Positions 27,097 through 35,308 of a stretch of DNA of 64,000 nt are shown in pieces. The stretch is from positions 29,103 to 93,102 of the forward strand of contig NZ_LDWR01000056.1 of assembly GCF_001039005.1 (NCBI RefSeq), written 5' to 3'. The notes under the pieces are model-generated. The model searched no databases, was not told the DNA's origin, and worked only from the letters and a program-made list of their open reading frames with translations. The translations under genes were made by a program, and so were the position numbers. Every line of letters begins with the position of its first letter. The stretch's first letter is position 1. The DNA comes from Burkholderia cepacia. Its GTDB lineage: Bacteria; Pseudomonadota; Gammaproteobacteria; Burkholderiales; Burkholderiaceae.

Positions 27097-27837
27097 TTAC
27101 TTCATCTGCACCGAGCCGTTGACGGTGACCGACACGGTGGCCTTGCCGCCTTCGACCGCGATCGGCGCGCTCATCTTCGCGCTGTCCATCGGCGCCGCGG
27201 CCATCGCCATCATGCGCGGGTACGGCTGCACGTTGCGGCCGCTGCCGACATTCACGTCGCGAATCGTATAGCTGCTGTAGCCGAATGCTTTCGCGGCTTC
27301 GTCCGCGCGGGCGCGGAACGACTTGATCGCTTCGGTCGTGAGCTTCTGCTCGGCCGTGCGCTGTGCTTCGGGCGACAGCGAGAACTCGACGTTCGCGACC
27401 TGCATCAGGTTCGACAACTGGCCCGCAAGCTTCGACGCCGCAGCGAAATCGCGCGATTCGAGCGCGACCTCGGTACGGCCGCGCCATGCGGAAATCTTCC
27501 CGTCGCGATCGGTGCTCGGATACACGGAGAATGCGCCGGTGTGCGCGGTGACGCCTGATACGCCCTTCGCCTGCGACAGTGCCGCGTCGGCGCGCTGGTT
27601 CAGCGCGGACGTCAGGCTGCCCGGGTCCTTTGCCTGCTGCTCGTAGAACAGCGTGATGTGGATGATGTCCTGCGGCACGTCGGCACTGGCCTGCGACGAA
27701 AGCGACAGCACGCCTGCCGGCTCCGGAAAGTGCGGGTTCGCCGTTTGTGCATGCGCGGCGGGCGACGCGAGCGTCAGCGCGACGGGAATGGCGGCGGCGA
27801 GGGCGAGCGACAGCGCGAGTGCGGATTTCTTGGTCAT
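27097..27837 (-). CDS. SIMPL-domain (DUF541) periplasmic protein
   Basis: A 246-residue exported protein. The signal peptide runs to about residue 29 (ending AAHAQ). The mature part is the SIMPL/DUF541 fold, with GVLSLSSQASADVPQD at the start and ARADEAAKAFGYSSYTIRDVNV near the end. Relatives form periplasmic or outer-membrane-associated oligomers of unclear role; some are linked to oxidative stress. ATG 27837 has AAGGAG nine bases upstream. It converges with lgt. Confidence 0.85.
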   Translation of the reverse strand: MTKKSALALSLALAAAIPVALTLASPAAHAQTANPHFPEPAGVLSLSSQASADVPQDIIHITLFYEQQAKDPGSLTSALNQRADAALSQAKGVSGVTAHTGAFSVYPSTDRDGKISAWRGRTEVALESRDFAAASKLAGQLSNLMQVANVEFSLSPEAQRTAEQKLTTEAIKSFRARADEAAKAFGYSSYTIRDVNVGSGRNVQPYPRMMAMAAAPMDSAKMSAPIAVEGGKATVSVTVNGSVQMK

Positions 27838-28030
27838 TGTTGGACTCCTTGTGCGAGGGCGCGCAGGCGGATGACGCGTGCGCGACGCGGGCGTACCGCG
27901 CGACAAAAAAACAACAGCCGGCCCGATCGGCCGACAGCGGTTGCTTAGGCCGCGCGAAACCGGTGCGAGTTCCGTGGCGACGACGTGTACTGACCAGATT
28001 TGACGTTTGGCGTGCGCCTACTGCGTGCGC

Positions 28031-28492
28031 CTACTTCATCAGCTTTTCGGTGATGAACCGCCATTCGGCGCGCGTGACGGGCGTGATCGACAGCCGGTTG
28101 CCGCGGGCGAGCACGCGCATGTCGGCGAGTTCGTCGTGTTCGCGCAGCGCGGCAAGCGGCACGAGCGCCGACTTATTCACGTAGCGCACGTCGACGAGCA
28201 GCCAGCGTGGCGCTTCCTGCGTCGACTTCGGGTCGTAATAGGGGCTTTTCGGATCGAACTGCGTAGGATCGGGGTAGGGCGTCGACGACACTTCGGCGAG
28301 GCCCGCGATGCCCGGCTCGGGGCAGCTCGAGTGATAGAACAGCACGCCATCGCCGATCTTCATCGTGTCGCGCATGAAATTGCGCGCCTGATAGTTGCGC
28401 ACGCCAGTCCACGGCAGCGAGCGCTGCGGTGCGTGAGCGAGATCGTCGATGCTTGCTTCGTCCGGTTCGGACTTCATCAGCCAGTATTGCAT
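28031..28492 (-). CDS. EVE-domain protein
   Basis: A 153-residue stand-alone EVE domain (PUA-like fold). MQYWLMKSEPDEASIDDL at the start and GVRNYQARNFMRDTMKIGDGVLFYHSS are the characteristic blocks, with the aromatic pocket that reads modified bases in RNA or DNA. The cellular role of bacterial EVE proteins is not settled. It lies just beyond the 6S RNA terminator, on the same strand as zapA, a neighbourhood seen in other betaproteobacteria. Confidence 0.9.
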   Translation of the reverse strand: MQYWLMKSEPDEASIDDLAHAPQRSLPWTGVRNYQARNFMRDTMKIGDGVLFYHSSCPEPGIAGLAEVSSTPYPDPTQFDPKSPYYDPKSTQEAPRWLLVDVRYVNKSALVPLAALREHDELADMRVLARGNRLSITPVTRAEWRFITEKLMK

Positions 28493-28525
28493 GGATCGTG
28501 ATCGACGCAGAAAAAGGCCGCTACA

Positions 28526-28560
28526 AAAGAAAACGGCACCGGGACGTGCCCGATGCCGTT
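28526..28560 (-). terminator. Rho-independent terminator of 6S RNA
   Basis: On the - strand, AACGGCATCGGG-CACG-TCCCGGTGCCGTT followed by TTCTTTTG. It is immediately downstream of the mature 6S RNA end. Confidence 0.8.
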
Positions 28561-28561
28561 G

Positions 28562-28748
28562 GATAGGCCCCCGCCTTGGCCGCTAGGCCGGCATCCTGAA
28601 CCTGAGGTTCAGAATTGGTCGCAGTTAGCAGCACTTCGGGTACATCAGACAGAGTGACGCGCGCGCCCGTGCTACAAATTTCCGCAACCGTGCACATGGC
28701 ATTGGTTCAAGGAATATATGACCTTGGCGAACCAGGCAGGGAAGCTGA
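28562..28748 (-). ncRNA. ssrS: 6S RNA
   Basis: About 187 bases on the - strand between zapA and the EVE gene, the usual place for ssrS. The sequence has the 6S hallmarks: a closing stem formed by TTCCCTGCCT at the 5' side and AGGCGGGGG at the 3' side, a large central bubble, and the inner 3' hairpin CTGAACCTCAGGTTCAG. It also has CCTTGAACC, as in the E. coli RNA. 6S RNA mimics an open promoter and sequesters sigma-70 RNA polymerase in stationary phase. Ends are approximate (within about 10 bases). Confidence 0.85.
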
Positions 28749-28825
28749 CTGAACTGTATTTCGATGCGCCAATTTGACCACCGTTGATCGCCGAGATCAA
28801 GGGGAATCGACGTATCGATCAAACC

Positions 28826-29140
28826 TTACTGCGTCTCGTGCTGTGCGAGCACCGCGCCGAGCTGTTCGTTCATCTGGTGCATTGTACGACGGATTTCCTC
28901 CGCCGGAAATGCTTCACCGTGCCGCACGCTCGTTTGCAGCCGCAGCAATTCCGATGCGAGCGACAGCGCGGCCATGACGGCGATGCGATCGGTGCCGCGT
29001 ACCGAGCTGTTCGAGCGGATTTTCGACATTTCGGCGTCGACGCGCGCGACTGCCTCGAGCAGCGCCGCTTCGGTCTCGGCCGAACAGGCGAGCCGATAGG
29101 GCTGACCGAGAATCGAGACTTCGATCTGCTTGGTGCTCAT
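28826..29140 (-). CDS. zapA: Cell division protein ZapA
   Basis: A 104-residue FtsZ-ring stabiliser. The start TKQIEVSILGQPYRLAC and the region ALLEAVARVDAEMSKIR are typical, followed by a C-terminal coiled coil ending MHQMNEQLGAVLAQHE. The gene overlaps the preceding coiled-coil gene by an ATGA at 29137-29140, so the two are translationally coupled. The 6S RNA gene lies immediately downstream, and this order is conserved widely. Confidence 0.92.
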   Translation of the reverse strand: MSTKQIEVSILGQPYRLACSAETEAALLEAVARVDAEMSKIRSNSSVRGTDRIAVMAALSLASELLRLQTSVRHGEAFPAEEIRRTMHQMNEQLGAVLAQHETQ

Positions 29141-29487
29141 GCATGTTCTCCGTGGCTGGCCGCGTCATCGCCTTCCGTACGCGCCTGCGCATCCAGCAGG
29201 TCGAGCTGGTTGTCGGCTTGCTCCGCGCTTTTCGAGCGCGGCAGCTTTTCGAGAATCGCGTTCAGTTTCACCTGGGCGTCGTCGATCTTTGCCGACAACG
29301 TGTCGCGCTCGGCCGCGAGCGCATTGCGTTCGTCGCGCAGTTGCACGAGTTCCGCGCGGACCGTGTCCGCTTCCGCGCGCAATTGCGCGACCTGCTCCTC
29401 GAGCGCGAGCCGTTCCGAGTGATAGCGCTTGTTCAGCGAGATCAGACGGCCAATATTTTGAGATAAAGTTTCGAGTTCGTTGAGCAT
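29137..29487 (-). CDS. Coiled-coil ZapB-like protein
   Basis: A 116-residue protein that is almost entirely coiled coil from about 1 to 80 (LNELETLSQNIGRLISLNKR, then a heptad-rich RLALEEQVAQLRAEA), followed by a charged, probably flexible tail. Its size and its coupling to zapA suggest a ZapB-type partner that links ZapA to the division apparatus or chromosome. Sequence similarity to E. coli ZapB is weak, so the symbol is left blank. Confidence 0.78.
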   Translation of the reverse strand: MLNELETLSQNIGRLISLNKRYHSERLALEEQVAQLRAEADTVRAELVQLRDERNALAAERDTLSAKIDDAQVKLNAILEKLPRSKSAEQADNQLDLLDAQARTEGDDAASHGEHA

Positions 29488-29656
29488 TTGCTGCGTCCTC
29501 TAAAGACCCAGCATTTTAGCGCGGAATAACGCGCAATCCGACATCTGTAACGTTTCCAGTCGTAACACCCCTGCTTCTTGCCGCGAATAGGTGCGTCCTT
29601 TTGCGTTCTCGGACGCTTTCTTGACGCTCGCGCGACCCGCTCCTAAACTGGCGCCG

Positions 29657-29883
29657 CCTCGGTGCTCGCGCGTGAACGCGCGGTTAAACGGGAAGCAGGG
29701 CGCGGGCTCCGCCAGGAAGCCGCCAACCTGCGCTGCCCCCGCAACGGTAAGCGGCCGCGTCTGGTGACGCAGGCCGGCTCGGGCGCGTTCCGCGTGAAGG
29801 TTTCGCGCACGGGCGCGGGCCACTGCGCGTCATCGCGCGGGAAGGCGAGCCGGTACGCCGCCAGCCCGGATACCGGCCGAGAC
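29657..29883 (+). promoter_or_regulatory. Cobalamin riboswitch
   Basis: A B12-sensing leader upstream of btuC. P1 is formed by CTCGG (29658-29662) with CCGAG (29877-29881). The conserved core includes GGAAGCAGG, GCTGCCCCCGCAACGGTAA (29732-29750) and the B12 box GCCACTG...GGGAAGGCG (about 29819-29847), then AGCCCGGATACC. Bound adenosylcobalamin is expected to repress the + strand operon btuC-btuD-cobT-cobS-cobC. No U-rich terminator follows, so control at translation is more likely. A perfect small hairpin GAGCCCGTACGGGCTTC lies at 29887-29903. Confidence 0.93.
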
Positions 29884-29959
29884 GGGGAGCCCGTACGGGC
29901 TTCGTGGCGCGCGGCCCGCGGGGAAGCGGGGCGCGCAACGCTTCACGGAATTCTCTTCG

Positions 29960-30058
29960 ATGCTGACCCCAATCGTCCGCGCGACGCTTCTGTCATGCCC
30001 GGCCGGCAGCCGCCAGCGGATGCGCCGCGCGTCATGCGCGCGGCCGTGCGCGGCATGA
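29960..30058 (+). CDS. Possible leader ORF upstream of btuC
   Basis: A 32-codon reading frame starting at ATG 29960 with a weak GGAA upstream. Its TGA (30056-30058) overlaps the btuC ATG at 30055 as ATGA. The btuC start has no obvious ribosome-binding site of its own, so the arrangement would allow translational coupling, with the riboswitch acting on this ORF. The peptide (MLTPIVRATLLSCPAG...) is not recognisable. It may be coincidental. Confidence 0.3.
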   Translation: MLTPIVRATLLSCPAGSRQRMRRASCARPCAA

Positions 30059-31053
30059 GTGCCGCACGCGCTGCCGCGATCTGGGCCACGCTGGCCGCCG
30101 TGGTCGCGTTGCTGTTCATCGCGTCGCTGTCGATCGGCAGCGTGCCGATGTCGCCGTGGCAGGCGCTCGCGTCGCTCGTGCCGCATGGCGGCGATGCGTT
30201 GTTCGCCGACATCGTCCGTACGCTGCGCCTGCCGCGCGCGCTCGCGGGCTTCGCGTGCGGCGCGCTGCTCGCGCTTGCCGGTGCGCTGCTGCAGGTGCTG
30301 CTGCGCAATCCGCTCGCGGAACCGTACGTGCTCGGCGTGTCCGGCGGCGCGGCCGGTTTCGCGCTCGTCGCGATGATCGCGGGCGGCGCGTGGTGGCTCG
30401 TCGACGCGTCGGCGTTCGCCGGCTCGCTCGTGTCGGTCGCGCTCGTGCTCGGTCTCGCGCGCCGCGAACTGTGGCGCGGCGATTCGCGCGATGCGTCGCC
30501 GCGGCTGCTGCTCACGGGCGTCGTGATCGCGGCGGGGTGGGGCGCGCTCGTCACGTTGCTGCTGTCGCTCGCGCCCGATGCGCGGTTGCGCGGCATCATC
30601 TTCTGGCTGACGGGCGACCTGAACGGTGTGACGGCGCCGTGGTTCGCGTGGGGGGCGCTGCTGCTGAGCGCATGTGTCGCGCTGCCGGCCGCGCCGCAAC
30701 TGAACGTGCTGCTGCGCGGCGACGCGACCGCGCTTGCGCTCGGCGTGCCCGTCGCGCGCCTGCGCGTGCGGATCTATCTCGTCGCGTCGCTGGCCGCCGC
30801 CGCCGCAGTAACGACGGCCGGCACGATCGGTTTCGTCGGCCTCGTCGTGCCGCACGCGCTGCGGCTCGCGTTCGGCAACGACCAGCGGATGCTGCTGCCG
30901 GCCGCGATGCTCGCGGGCGGCGGCGGCGTGATGGCGGCCGACCTGCTCGCGCGCACCGCGATCGCGCCCGCGCAACTGCCGGTCGGCGTGATGACCGCGT
31001 TGATCGGCGTGCCGGTGTTCCTGTGGATGTTGCTGAGGAGACCGATGCGATGA
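30055..31053 (+). CDS. btuC: Cobalamin ABC transporter permease (BtuC/FecCD family)
   Basis: A 332-residue FecCD-family permease with about ten TM segments and the motifs LRLPRALAGFACGALLALAG, NPLAEPYVLGVSGGA and GTIGFVGLVVPH that face the ATPase. The cobalamin riboswitch, the neighbouring cob genes and BtuF at 34391 argue that the substrate is a corrinoid rather than a siderophore. In-frame ATGs at 29995 and 30034 would extend it by 20 or 7 residues. I prefer 30055 because the first TM segment begins right after it. It overlaps the ATPase gene by ATGA at 31050. Confidence 0.88.
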   Translation: MSAARAAAIWATLAAVVALLFIASLSIGSVPMSPWQALASLVPHGGDALFADIVRTLRLPRALAGFACGALLALAGALLQVLLRNPLAEPYVLGVSGGAAGFALVAMIAGGAWWLVDASAFAGSLVSVALVLGLARRELWRGDSRDASPRLLLTGVVIAAGWGALVTLLLSLAPDARLRGIIFWLTGDLNGVTAPWFAWGALLLSACVALPAAPQLNVLLRGDATALALGVPVARLRVRIYLVASLAAAAAVTTAGTIGFVGLVVPHALRLAFGNDQRMLLPAAMLAGGGGVMAADLLARTAIAPAQLPVGVMTALIGVPVFLWMLLRRPMR

Positions 31054-31865
31054 CGCATGCCGCATTGCACGCCGGCGGCGGCGACCTGACCTGCGCGACC
31101 GTCGACCTGACGCTGAAGGCCGGCGCGCGCACGCTGCTCGACGGCCTCGCGCAGGCGTTCCGCCCCGGCGAGATCTGGTGCGTCGCGGGGCCGAACGGTG
31201 CGGGCAAGACGACGCTGCTCGCGACGCTCGCGGGGCTGCAGCCGCCGGCCGGCGGGCATGTCGAGATCGATGGCCGGCCGCTGGCCGCGTGGCCGCCCGC
31301 GCAACTCGCGCAGCGCCGCGCGCTGATGCCGCAGCAATTGCACGACGCGTTCAGCGCGACCGTGTTCGATACGGTGCTGCTCAACCGCTTTCCGTATCTC
31401 GGCGGCTGGGGCTGGGAGCGCGACGGCGATCGCGCGGCTGTGCGCGATGCGCTCGCGACGTTCGACCTGACCGCGCTTGCGTCGCGCGACGTGCTGTCGC
31501 TGTCGGGCGGCGAGCGGCAGCGGGTCGCGCTGGCCGCGACGCTATGCCAGGATGCGCCGCTGATGCTGCTCGACGAGCCGCTCGCGCATCTCGACCTGCA
31601 TCACCAGATCGATTGCCTGACCGCGCTGACCGCATGGCTCGACGCCGGCCCGCGCACGGTGCTGTTCTCGTGCCACGACCTGAATCTCGCGCGGCGTTTC
31701 GCGACGCATGCGCTGTTGCTCGACGGTCGCGGCCACGCGTGGGCCGGCACCGTGCACGATGTGCTGACCCCCGAACGCGCGAGCGACGCGTTCGGTTATC
31801 CGCTCGTGCTGATCCGCGAGAACGGCCGCGACGCGCTGCTGCCGGCGTGGCCCGAGCGACAATGA
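31050..31865 (+). CDS. btuD: Cobalamin ABC transporter ATPase
   Basis: A 271-residue ABC ATPase of the FepC/BtuD group. Walker A is GPNGAGKTT (about 48-56), the Q-loop region is LMPQQLHDAF, the signature is LSGGERQRV, Walker B is LMLLDEPLAHLD and the switch His is in FSCHDL. It is translationally coupled to the permease (ATGA). The periplasmic partner BtuF is on the opposite strand at 34391-35308. A cobT gene follows after 52 bases. Confidence 0.88.
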   Translation: MTHAALHAGGGDLTCATVDLTLKAGARTLLDGLAQAFRPGEIWCVAGPNGAGKTTLLATLAGLQPPAGGHVEIDGRPLAAWPPAQLAQRRALMPQQLHDAFSATVFDTVLLNRFPYLGGWGWERDGDRAAVRDALATFDLTALASRDVLSLSGGERQRVALAATLCQDAPLMLLDEPLAHLDLHHQIDCLTALTAWLDAGPRTVLFSCHDLNLARRFATHALLLDGRGHAWAGTVHDVLTPERASDAFGYPLVLIRENGRDALLPAWPERQ

Positions 31866-31917
31866 CGTTTCCTTTCCCGATGCGCGGCGCAGGCCGCACC
31901 CACGACACGGCTCTTCG

Positions 31918-32973
31918 ATGACGAATTCGACCCACTTCCCGCCCGCGATCGCGCCGCTCGACGAAGCGCTGCGCAAGCGCCTGCAGCATGTGATCGACCA
32001 CAAGACCAAGCCGCCCGGCAGCCTTGGCCAGCTCGAGGCCATCGCGCTGCAGATCGGCCTGATCCAGCGCACCGAGCGGCCGGTCGTGCAGCGCCCCGTG
32101 ATGATCGTGTTCGCCGGCGATCACGGGATCGCGGCCGAGGGCGTCAGTCCTTATCCGCAAGCGGTGACCGCGCAGATGGTCGCGAACTTCCTGGCCGGCG
32201 GTGCGGCGATCAACGCGTTTTCGGGCGTCGCGCAGAGCACGCTCGAGATCGTCGATGCGGGCGTGGCGTCGCCGCTGCCGCTGTCCGACCGGCTGGTGTC
32301 GCTGCCGGTCGCGCGGGGCACGCGCAACTTTGCGGCGGAGCCGGCGATGACGCACGACGAGGCGATGACGGCGCTCGCGGCCGGTGCGGCGCGGGTGCGC
32401 CTGCATGCGTCGCTCGGCACGAACGTGATCGGCTTCGGCGAGATGGGGATCGCCAACACGTCGTCGGCCGCGTGCCTGATGAGCCGCCTGCTCAGCGTGC
32501 CGATCGACGCATGCGTCGGGCGCGGCACGGGCCTCGACGACCAGGGCCTCGCGCACAAGCGCGCGGTGCTGGGCCGCGCGCTCGTCAAGCACTCGCACGC
32601 GATCGCGCCGCTCGACGTGCTCGCGACGTTCGGCGGCTTCGAGATCGCGATGATGACGGGCGCGTATCTCGCGGCCGCGAGCGAGCGGATGACGATTCTC
32701 GTCGATGGCTTCATCGCGACGGCCGCGCTGCTCGTCGCCGAGCGCATCGTGCCCGGCGTGCGCGATTACTGCGTGTTCTCGCATACGTCGCACGAGGCCG
32801 GGCACCGGCGCATGCTCGAGCATTTCGGCGCGAAGCCGCTGCTCGCGCTCGACCTGCGGCTCGGCGAGGGCACGGGTGCGGCGCTCGCGCTGCCGCTCGT
32901 GCGCGCGGCGGCGGCGTTCCTCGGCGAAATGGCGAGCTTCGAGTCCGCCGGCGTCGACAATCGTGACGCCTGA
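31918..32973 (+). CDS. cobT: Nicotinate-nucleotide-dimethylbenzimidazole phosphoribosyltransferase
   Basis: A 351-residue CobT. It transfers ribose phosphate from nicotinate mononucleotide to 5,6-dimethylbenzimidazole to form alpha-ribazole phosphate, the lower ligand of cobalamin. Conserved blocks: KPPGSLGQLE, VFAGDHGIAAEGVSPYP, GEMGIANTSSA and RLGEGTGAALALP, with the catalytic Glu. The stop overlaps the cobS start. It works with CobS and the CobC-like phosphatase encoded immediately downstream. Confidence 0.95.
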   Translation: MTNSTHFPPAIAPLDEALRKRLQHVIDHKTKPPGSLGQLEAIALQIGLIQRTERPVVQRPVMIVFAGDHGIAAEGVSPYPQAVTAQMVANFLAGGAAINAFSGVAQSTLEIVDAGVASPLPLSDRLVSLPVARGTRNFAAEPAMTHDEAMTALAAGAARVRLHASLGTNVIGFGEMGIANTSSAACLMSRLLSVPIDACVGRGTGLDDQGLAHKRAVLGRALVKHSHAIAPLDVLATFGGFEIAMMTGAYLAAASERMTILVDGFIATAALLVAERIVPGVRDYCVFSHTSHEAGHRRMLEHFGAKPLLALDLRLGEGTGAALALPLVRAAAAFLGEMASFESAGVDNRDA

Positions 32974-33739
32974 GCGCCCGCGCGGCGTGCGTGCCGAACT
33001 GCGCTACTTCTTTGTCGCGCTCGGCTATTTCACGCGTGTGCCGGTGCCGCGCGCGATCGGTTATGCGGCTGGCGATCTCGACCAGGCCGCACGCTATTTC
33101 CCGCTCGTCGGCGTGTGCGTCGGCGCGTGGGGCGCGCTCGTCTATCTCGCCGCGCTGCGCATGCTGCCCGCGTCGATCGCGGTCGGGCTGTCGATGGCCG
33201 CGACGCTGCTCGCGACTGGCGCCTTCCACGAAGACGGCCTCGCCGACAGCTGCGATGCGTTCGGTGGTGGTTATACGCGCGACGACGTGCTGCGCATCAT
33301 GCATGACTCGCGGATCGGCACGTTCGGCGCGGTCGCGCTCGTGATCGCGCTCGGCCTGAAATGGCAGGCGCTCGCGGCCATGCCGCCGCTGCGTGCCGCC
33401 TGGACGATGATCGCCGCGCATGCGGCGAGCCGCGCGGCGGCCGTGAGCCTGCTGATGTCGCTCGACTATGTGCGGCCCGAAGGCAAGGCGAAGCCGGTCG
33501 CGCAACGGATGGGCGTACGCGCGGCGTGCATCGCGGCAGTGTTCGGGCTGCCGTGGCTGTTCTGGCCCGACTGGCGTGCCGGCATCGCGGCAGGTGTTGC
33601 GCTCGTGCTCGTGCGCGCATGGGCCGCCCGCTACTTCGTGAAGCGGATCGGCGGTTATACGGGCGACTGCCTCGGCTTCGCGCAGCAACTGAGCGAACTG
33701 GCGATCTATCTGGTGGTGCTCGGATGGACGTCGTCCTGA
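32963..33739 (+). CDS. cobS: Adenosylcobinamide-GDP ribazoletransferase
   Basis: A 258-residue integral-membrane enzyme that joins adenosylcobinamide-GDP to alpha-ribazole to close the nucleotide loop. The signature is FHEDGLADSCDAFGG (about 91-105), with LGYFTRVPVP at the start and at least five TM segments. The start is GTG 32963, overlapping the end of cobT by 11 bases; GTG 32987 is the alternative. It overlaps the next gene by 16 bases, so the three genes are tightly coupled. Confidence 0.93.
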   Translation: MTPERPRGVRAELRYFFVALGYFTRVPVPRAIGYAAGDLDQAARYFPLVGVCVGAWGALVYLAALRMLPASIAVGLSMAATLLATGAFHEDGLADSCDAFGGGYTRDDVLRIMHDSRIGTFGAVALVIALGLKWQALAAMPPLRAAWTMIAAHAASRAAAVSLLMSLDYVRPEGKAKPVAQRMGVRAACIAAVFGLPWLFWPDWRAGIAAGVALVLVRAWAARYFVKRIGGYTGDCLGFAQQLSELAIYLVVLGWTSS

Positions 33740-34308
33740 TCCGTCATCCGGCCGTCGGCGTCGAGCCGGGCGTCTGCTACGGCCGCAGCGACGTGCCGCT
33801 CGTCGCGCCGGCCGACGCCGGCGCGCACGCCGTGCTCGCGCATCTGTCCGCGCTCGGCGCGCCGTCGCCCGAACAGATCTGGACGAGCCCGCTGACGCGA
33901 TGCATGTCGGTCGCCGAGCGGCTCGCGCAGCGATTCGACGTGCCGGTGTCGAGCGACGCGGGCTGGCAGGAAATGGATTTCGGCGCGTGGGAAATGCGGC
34001 GCTGGGACGATATCGACCGCGCGGCGCTCGATGCGTGGGCGGCCGACCTGATGCATGCATGCGCGCATGGCGGCGAAAGCGTCGCGCGGTTTGCCGCGCG
34101 TGTCGCACTGCGAGCCGATGCGGTTGGGCAGCTCGACGGGCCGCAATGGGCGGTCACGCATGCGGGCGTGATCCGCGCATTCGCGTCGCATGTGTTGCGT
34201 GTGCCGCTCGCGACGCTGCTGTCGCGGCCGGTGCCGACGGGCGGTGTCGTCTGGCTGCGCACGGACGACGCGGCGCGCGCATGGGGAGTCGTGCACTGGG
34301 ACGAATAG
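33724..34308 (+). CDS. cobC: Histidine phosphatase, probable alpha-ribazole phosphatase
   Basis: A 194-residue histidine-phosphatase superfamily protein. The catalytic His is in LIRHPAVGV (residues 5-13); the usual RHG is RHP here. Other family blocks are WTSPLTRCMSVAERLA, WQEMDFGAWEMRRWDDI and the second His in VTHAGVIRAF. Position at the end of the cobT-cobS operon supports dephosphorylation of alpha-ribazole phosphate or cobalamin phosphate. The operon ends here and converges with the - strand cobalamin operon across 82 bases. Confidence 0.88.
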   Translation: MDVVLIRHPAVGVEPGVCYGRSDVPLVAPADAGAHAVLAHLSALGAPSPEQIWTSPLTRCMSVAERLAQRFDVPVSSDAGWQEMDFGAWEMRRWDDIDRAALDAWAADLMHACAHGGESVARFAARVALRADAVGQLDGPQWAVTHAGVIRAFASHVLRVPLATLLSRPVPTGGVVWLRTDDAARAWGVVHWDE

Positions 34309-34390
34309 GCGTGCCCAGATCGGCACGTGAACGGCATCCGGCCGCTCGCGGCTCCCGCGCACCGGAACACCACGCACGTAGGGGCTGGAA

Positions 34391-35308
34391 TCAGTTTGCC
34401 GGCCGCCGCGCACGCGCGGCGTCGAGATCCTCGCACAGCGCGGCCGCACCCTGCGCGATCCGCGGCGACGGCCGCGTCAGCAGATCGCCGTCGATCGCGA
34501 ACAGGTTGTTGCGCGCCACGGCCGTCAGCGCGGGCCACGCGCGCCAGCGCGCCAGGCTCGGCAACGGTTCGTCCGAGCGCGTCGCACCGGCGCTCGTCGT
34601 CACGATCGCTTCCGGATTCGCCGCGAGCACGGCCTCGTCGGTGACGGTCGGCGCGAGTGGCTTGAGCGACGCGAACACATTGCGGCCGCCGCACAGCGCG
34701 ATCACGTCGTTGATCAGGTGCGCGCCGTTGAGTGTCATCAGCGGCCGGTCCCAGACCTGGAAGAACAGCGTGACGGGCGCTCGTGCCGCATAGCGTGCGC
34801 GCAGCGCGGCGATGTCGCGTGTGAAGGCGGCCGCGGCCGCATTGGCTGCCGGCTGCGTGCCGAGCAGTGTGCCGAGCCGGCGCAGCGACGACGCGACGTC
34901 GTCGAGATGCTTCGGTTCACTGAAGAACAACGGGATGTGCAGCGCGCGCAGCGCGTCGGTTTGCCGTTCGGCGTTGCCGTGCCGCCAGACGACGATCAGG
35001 TCGGGCTTCAGCGCGGCGATTCGCTCGAGGTCGAGCGCCTTGTTGTCGCCGACGCGCGGCACGGCTTGCGCGGCGGGCGGATAGTCGCTGTAGGTGACGG
35101 TGCCGACGAGCTTTGCGCCGCCGCCGGCTGCGTAGACCAACTCGGTCGCGTGCGGCGCGAGGCTGATCACGCGCTGCGCGGGCGCGGGCAACGTGACGGT
35201 ATTGCCGGCGTCGTCGCGTGTCGTGACATCGGCGTGGACGAGCGGCGCGTGAGCGAGCGCGGCTAGCGTCGCGAGCGGCGCCAGCCGGTGGAACAGGAGC
35301 GGGTTCAT
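34391..35308 (-). CDS. btuF: Cobalamin-binding periplasmic protein
   Basis: A 305-residue substrate-binding protein of the BtuF/FepB fold with a signal peptide ending near LVHAD. Conserved segments are RVISLAPHATELVYAAGGG, LVGTVTYSDYPPAAQAVPRVGD and LERIAALKPDLIVVW, matching BtuF. It is the likely partner of BtuC and BtuD on the facing operon. Its start overlaps the cobD stop (ATGA at 35305-35308). The last position in its operon and the split from btuCD are unusual compared with E. coli. Confidence 0.9.
   Translation of the reverse strand: MNPLLFHRLAPLATLAALAHAPLVHADVTTRDDAGNTVTLPAPAQRVISLAPHATELVYAAGGGAKLVGTVTYSDYPPAAQAVPRVGDNKALDLERIAALKPDLIVVWRHGNAERQTDALRALHIPLFFSEPKHLDDVASSLRRLGTLLGTQPAANAAAAAFTRDIAALRARYAARAPVTLFFQVWDRPLMTLNGAHLINDVIALCGGRNVFASLKPLAPTVTDEAVLAANPEAIVTTSAGATRSDEPLPSLARWRAWPALTAVARNNLFAIDGDLLTRPSPRIAQGAAALCEDLDAARARRPAN

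Noticed and set aside
34309..34330. CGTGCC...GGCACG hairpin after the cobC-like gene as a terminator
   Set aside because: Only six base pairs and no T-run on either strand, so I did not list it as a terminator.
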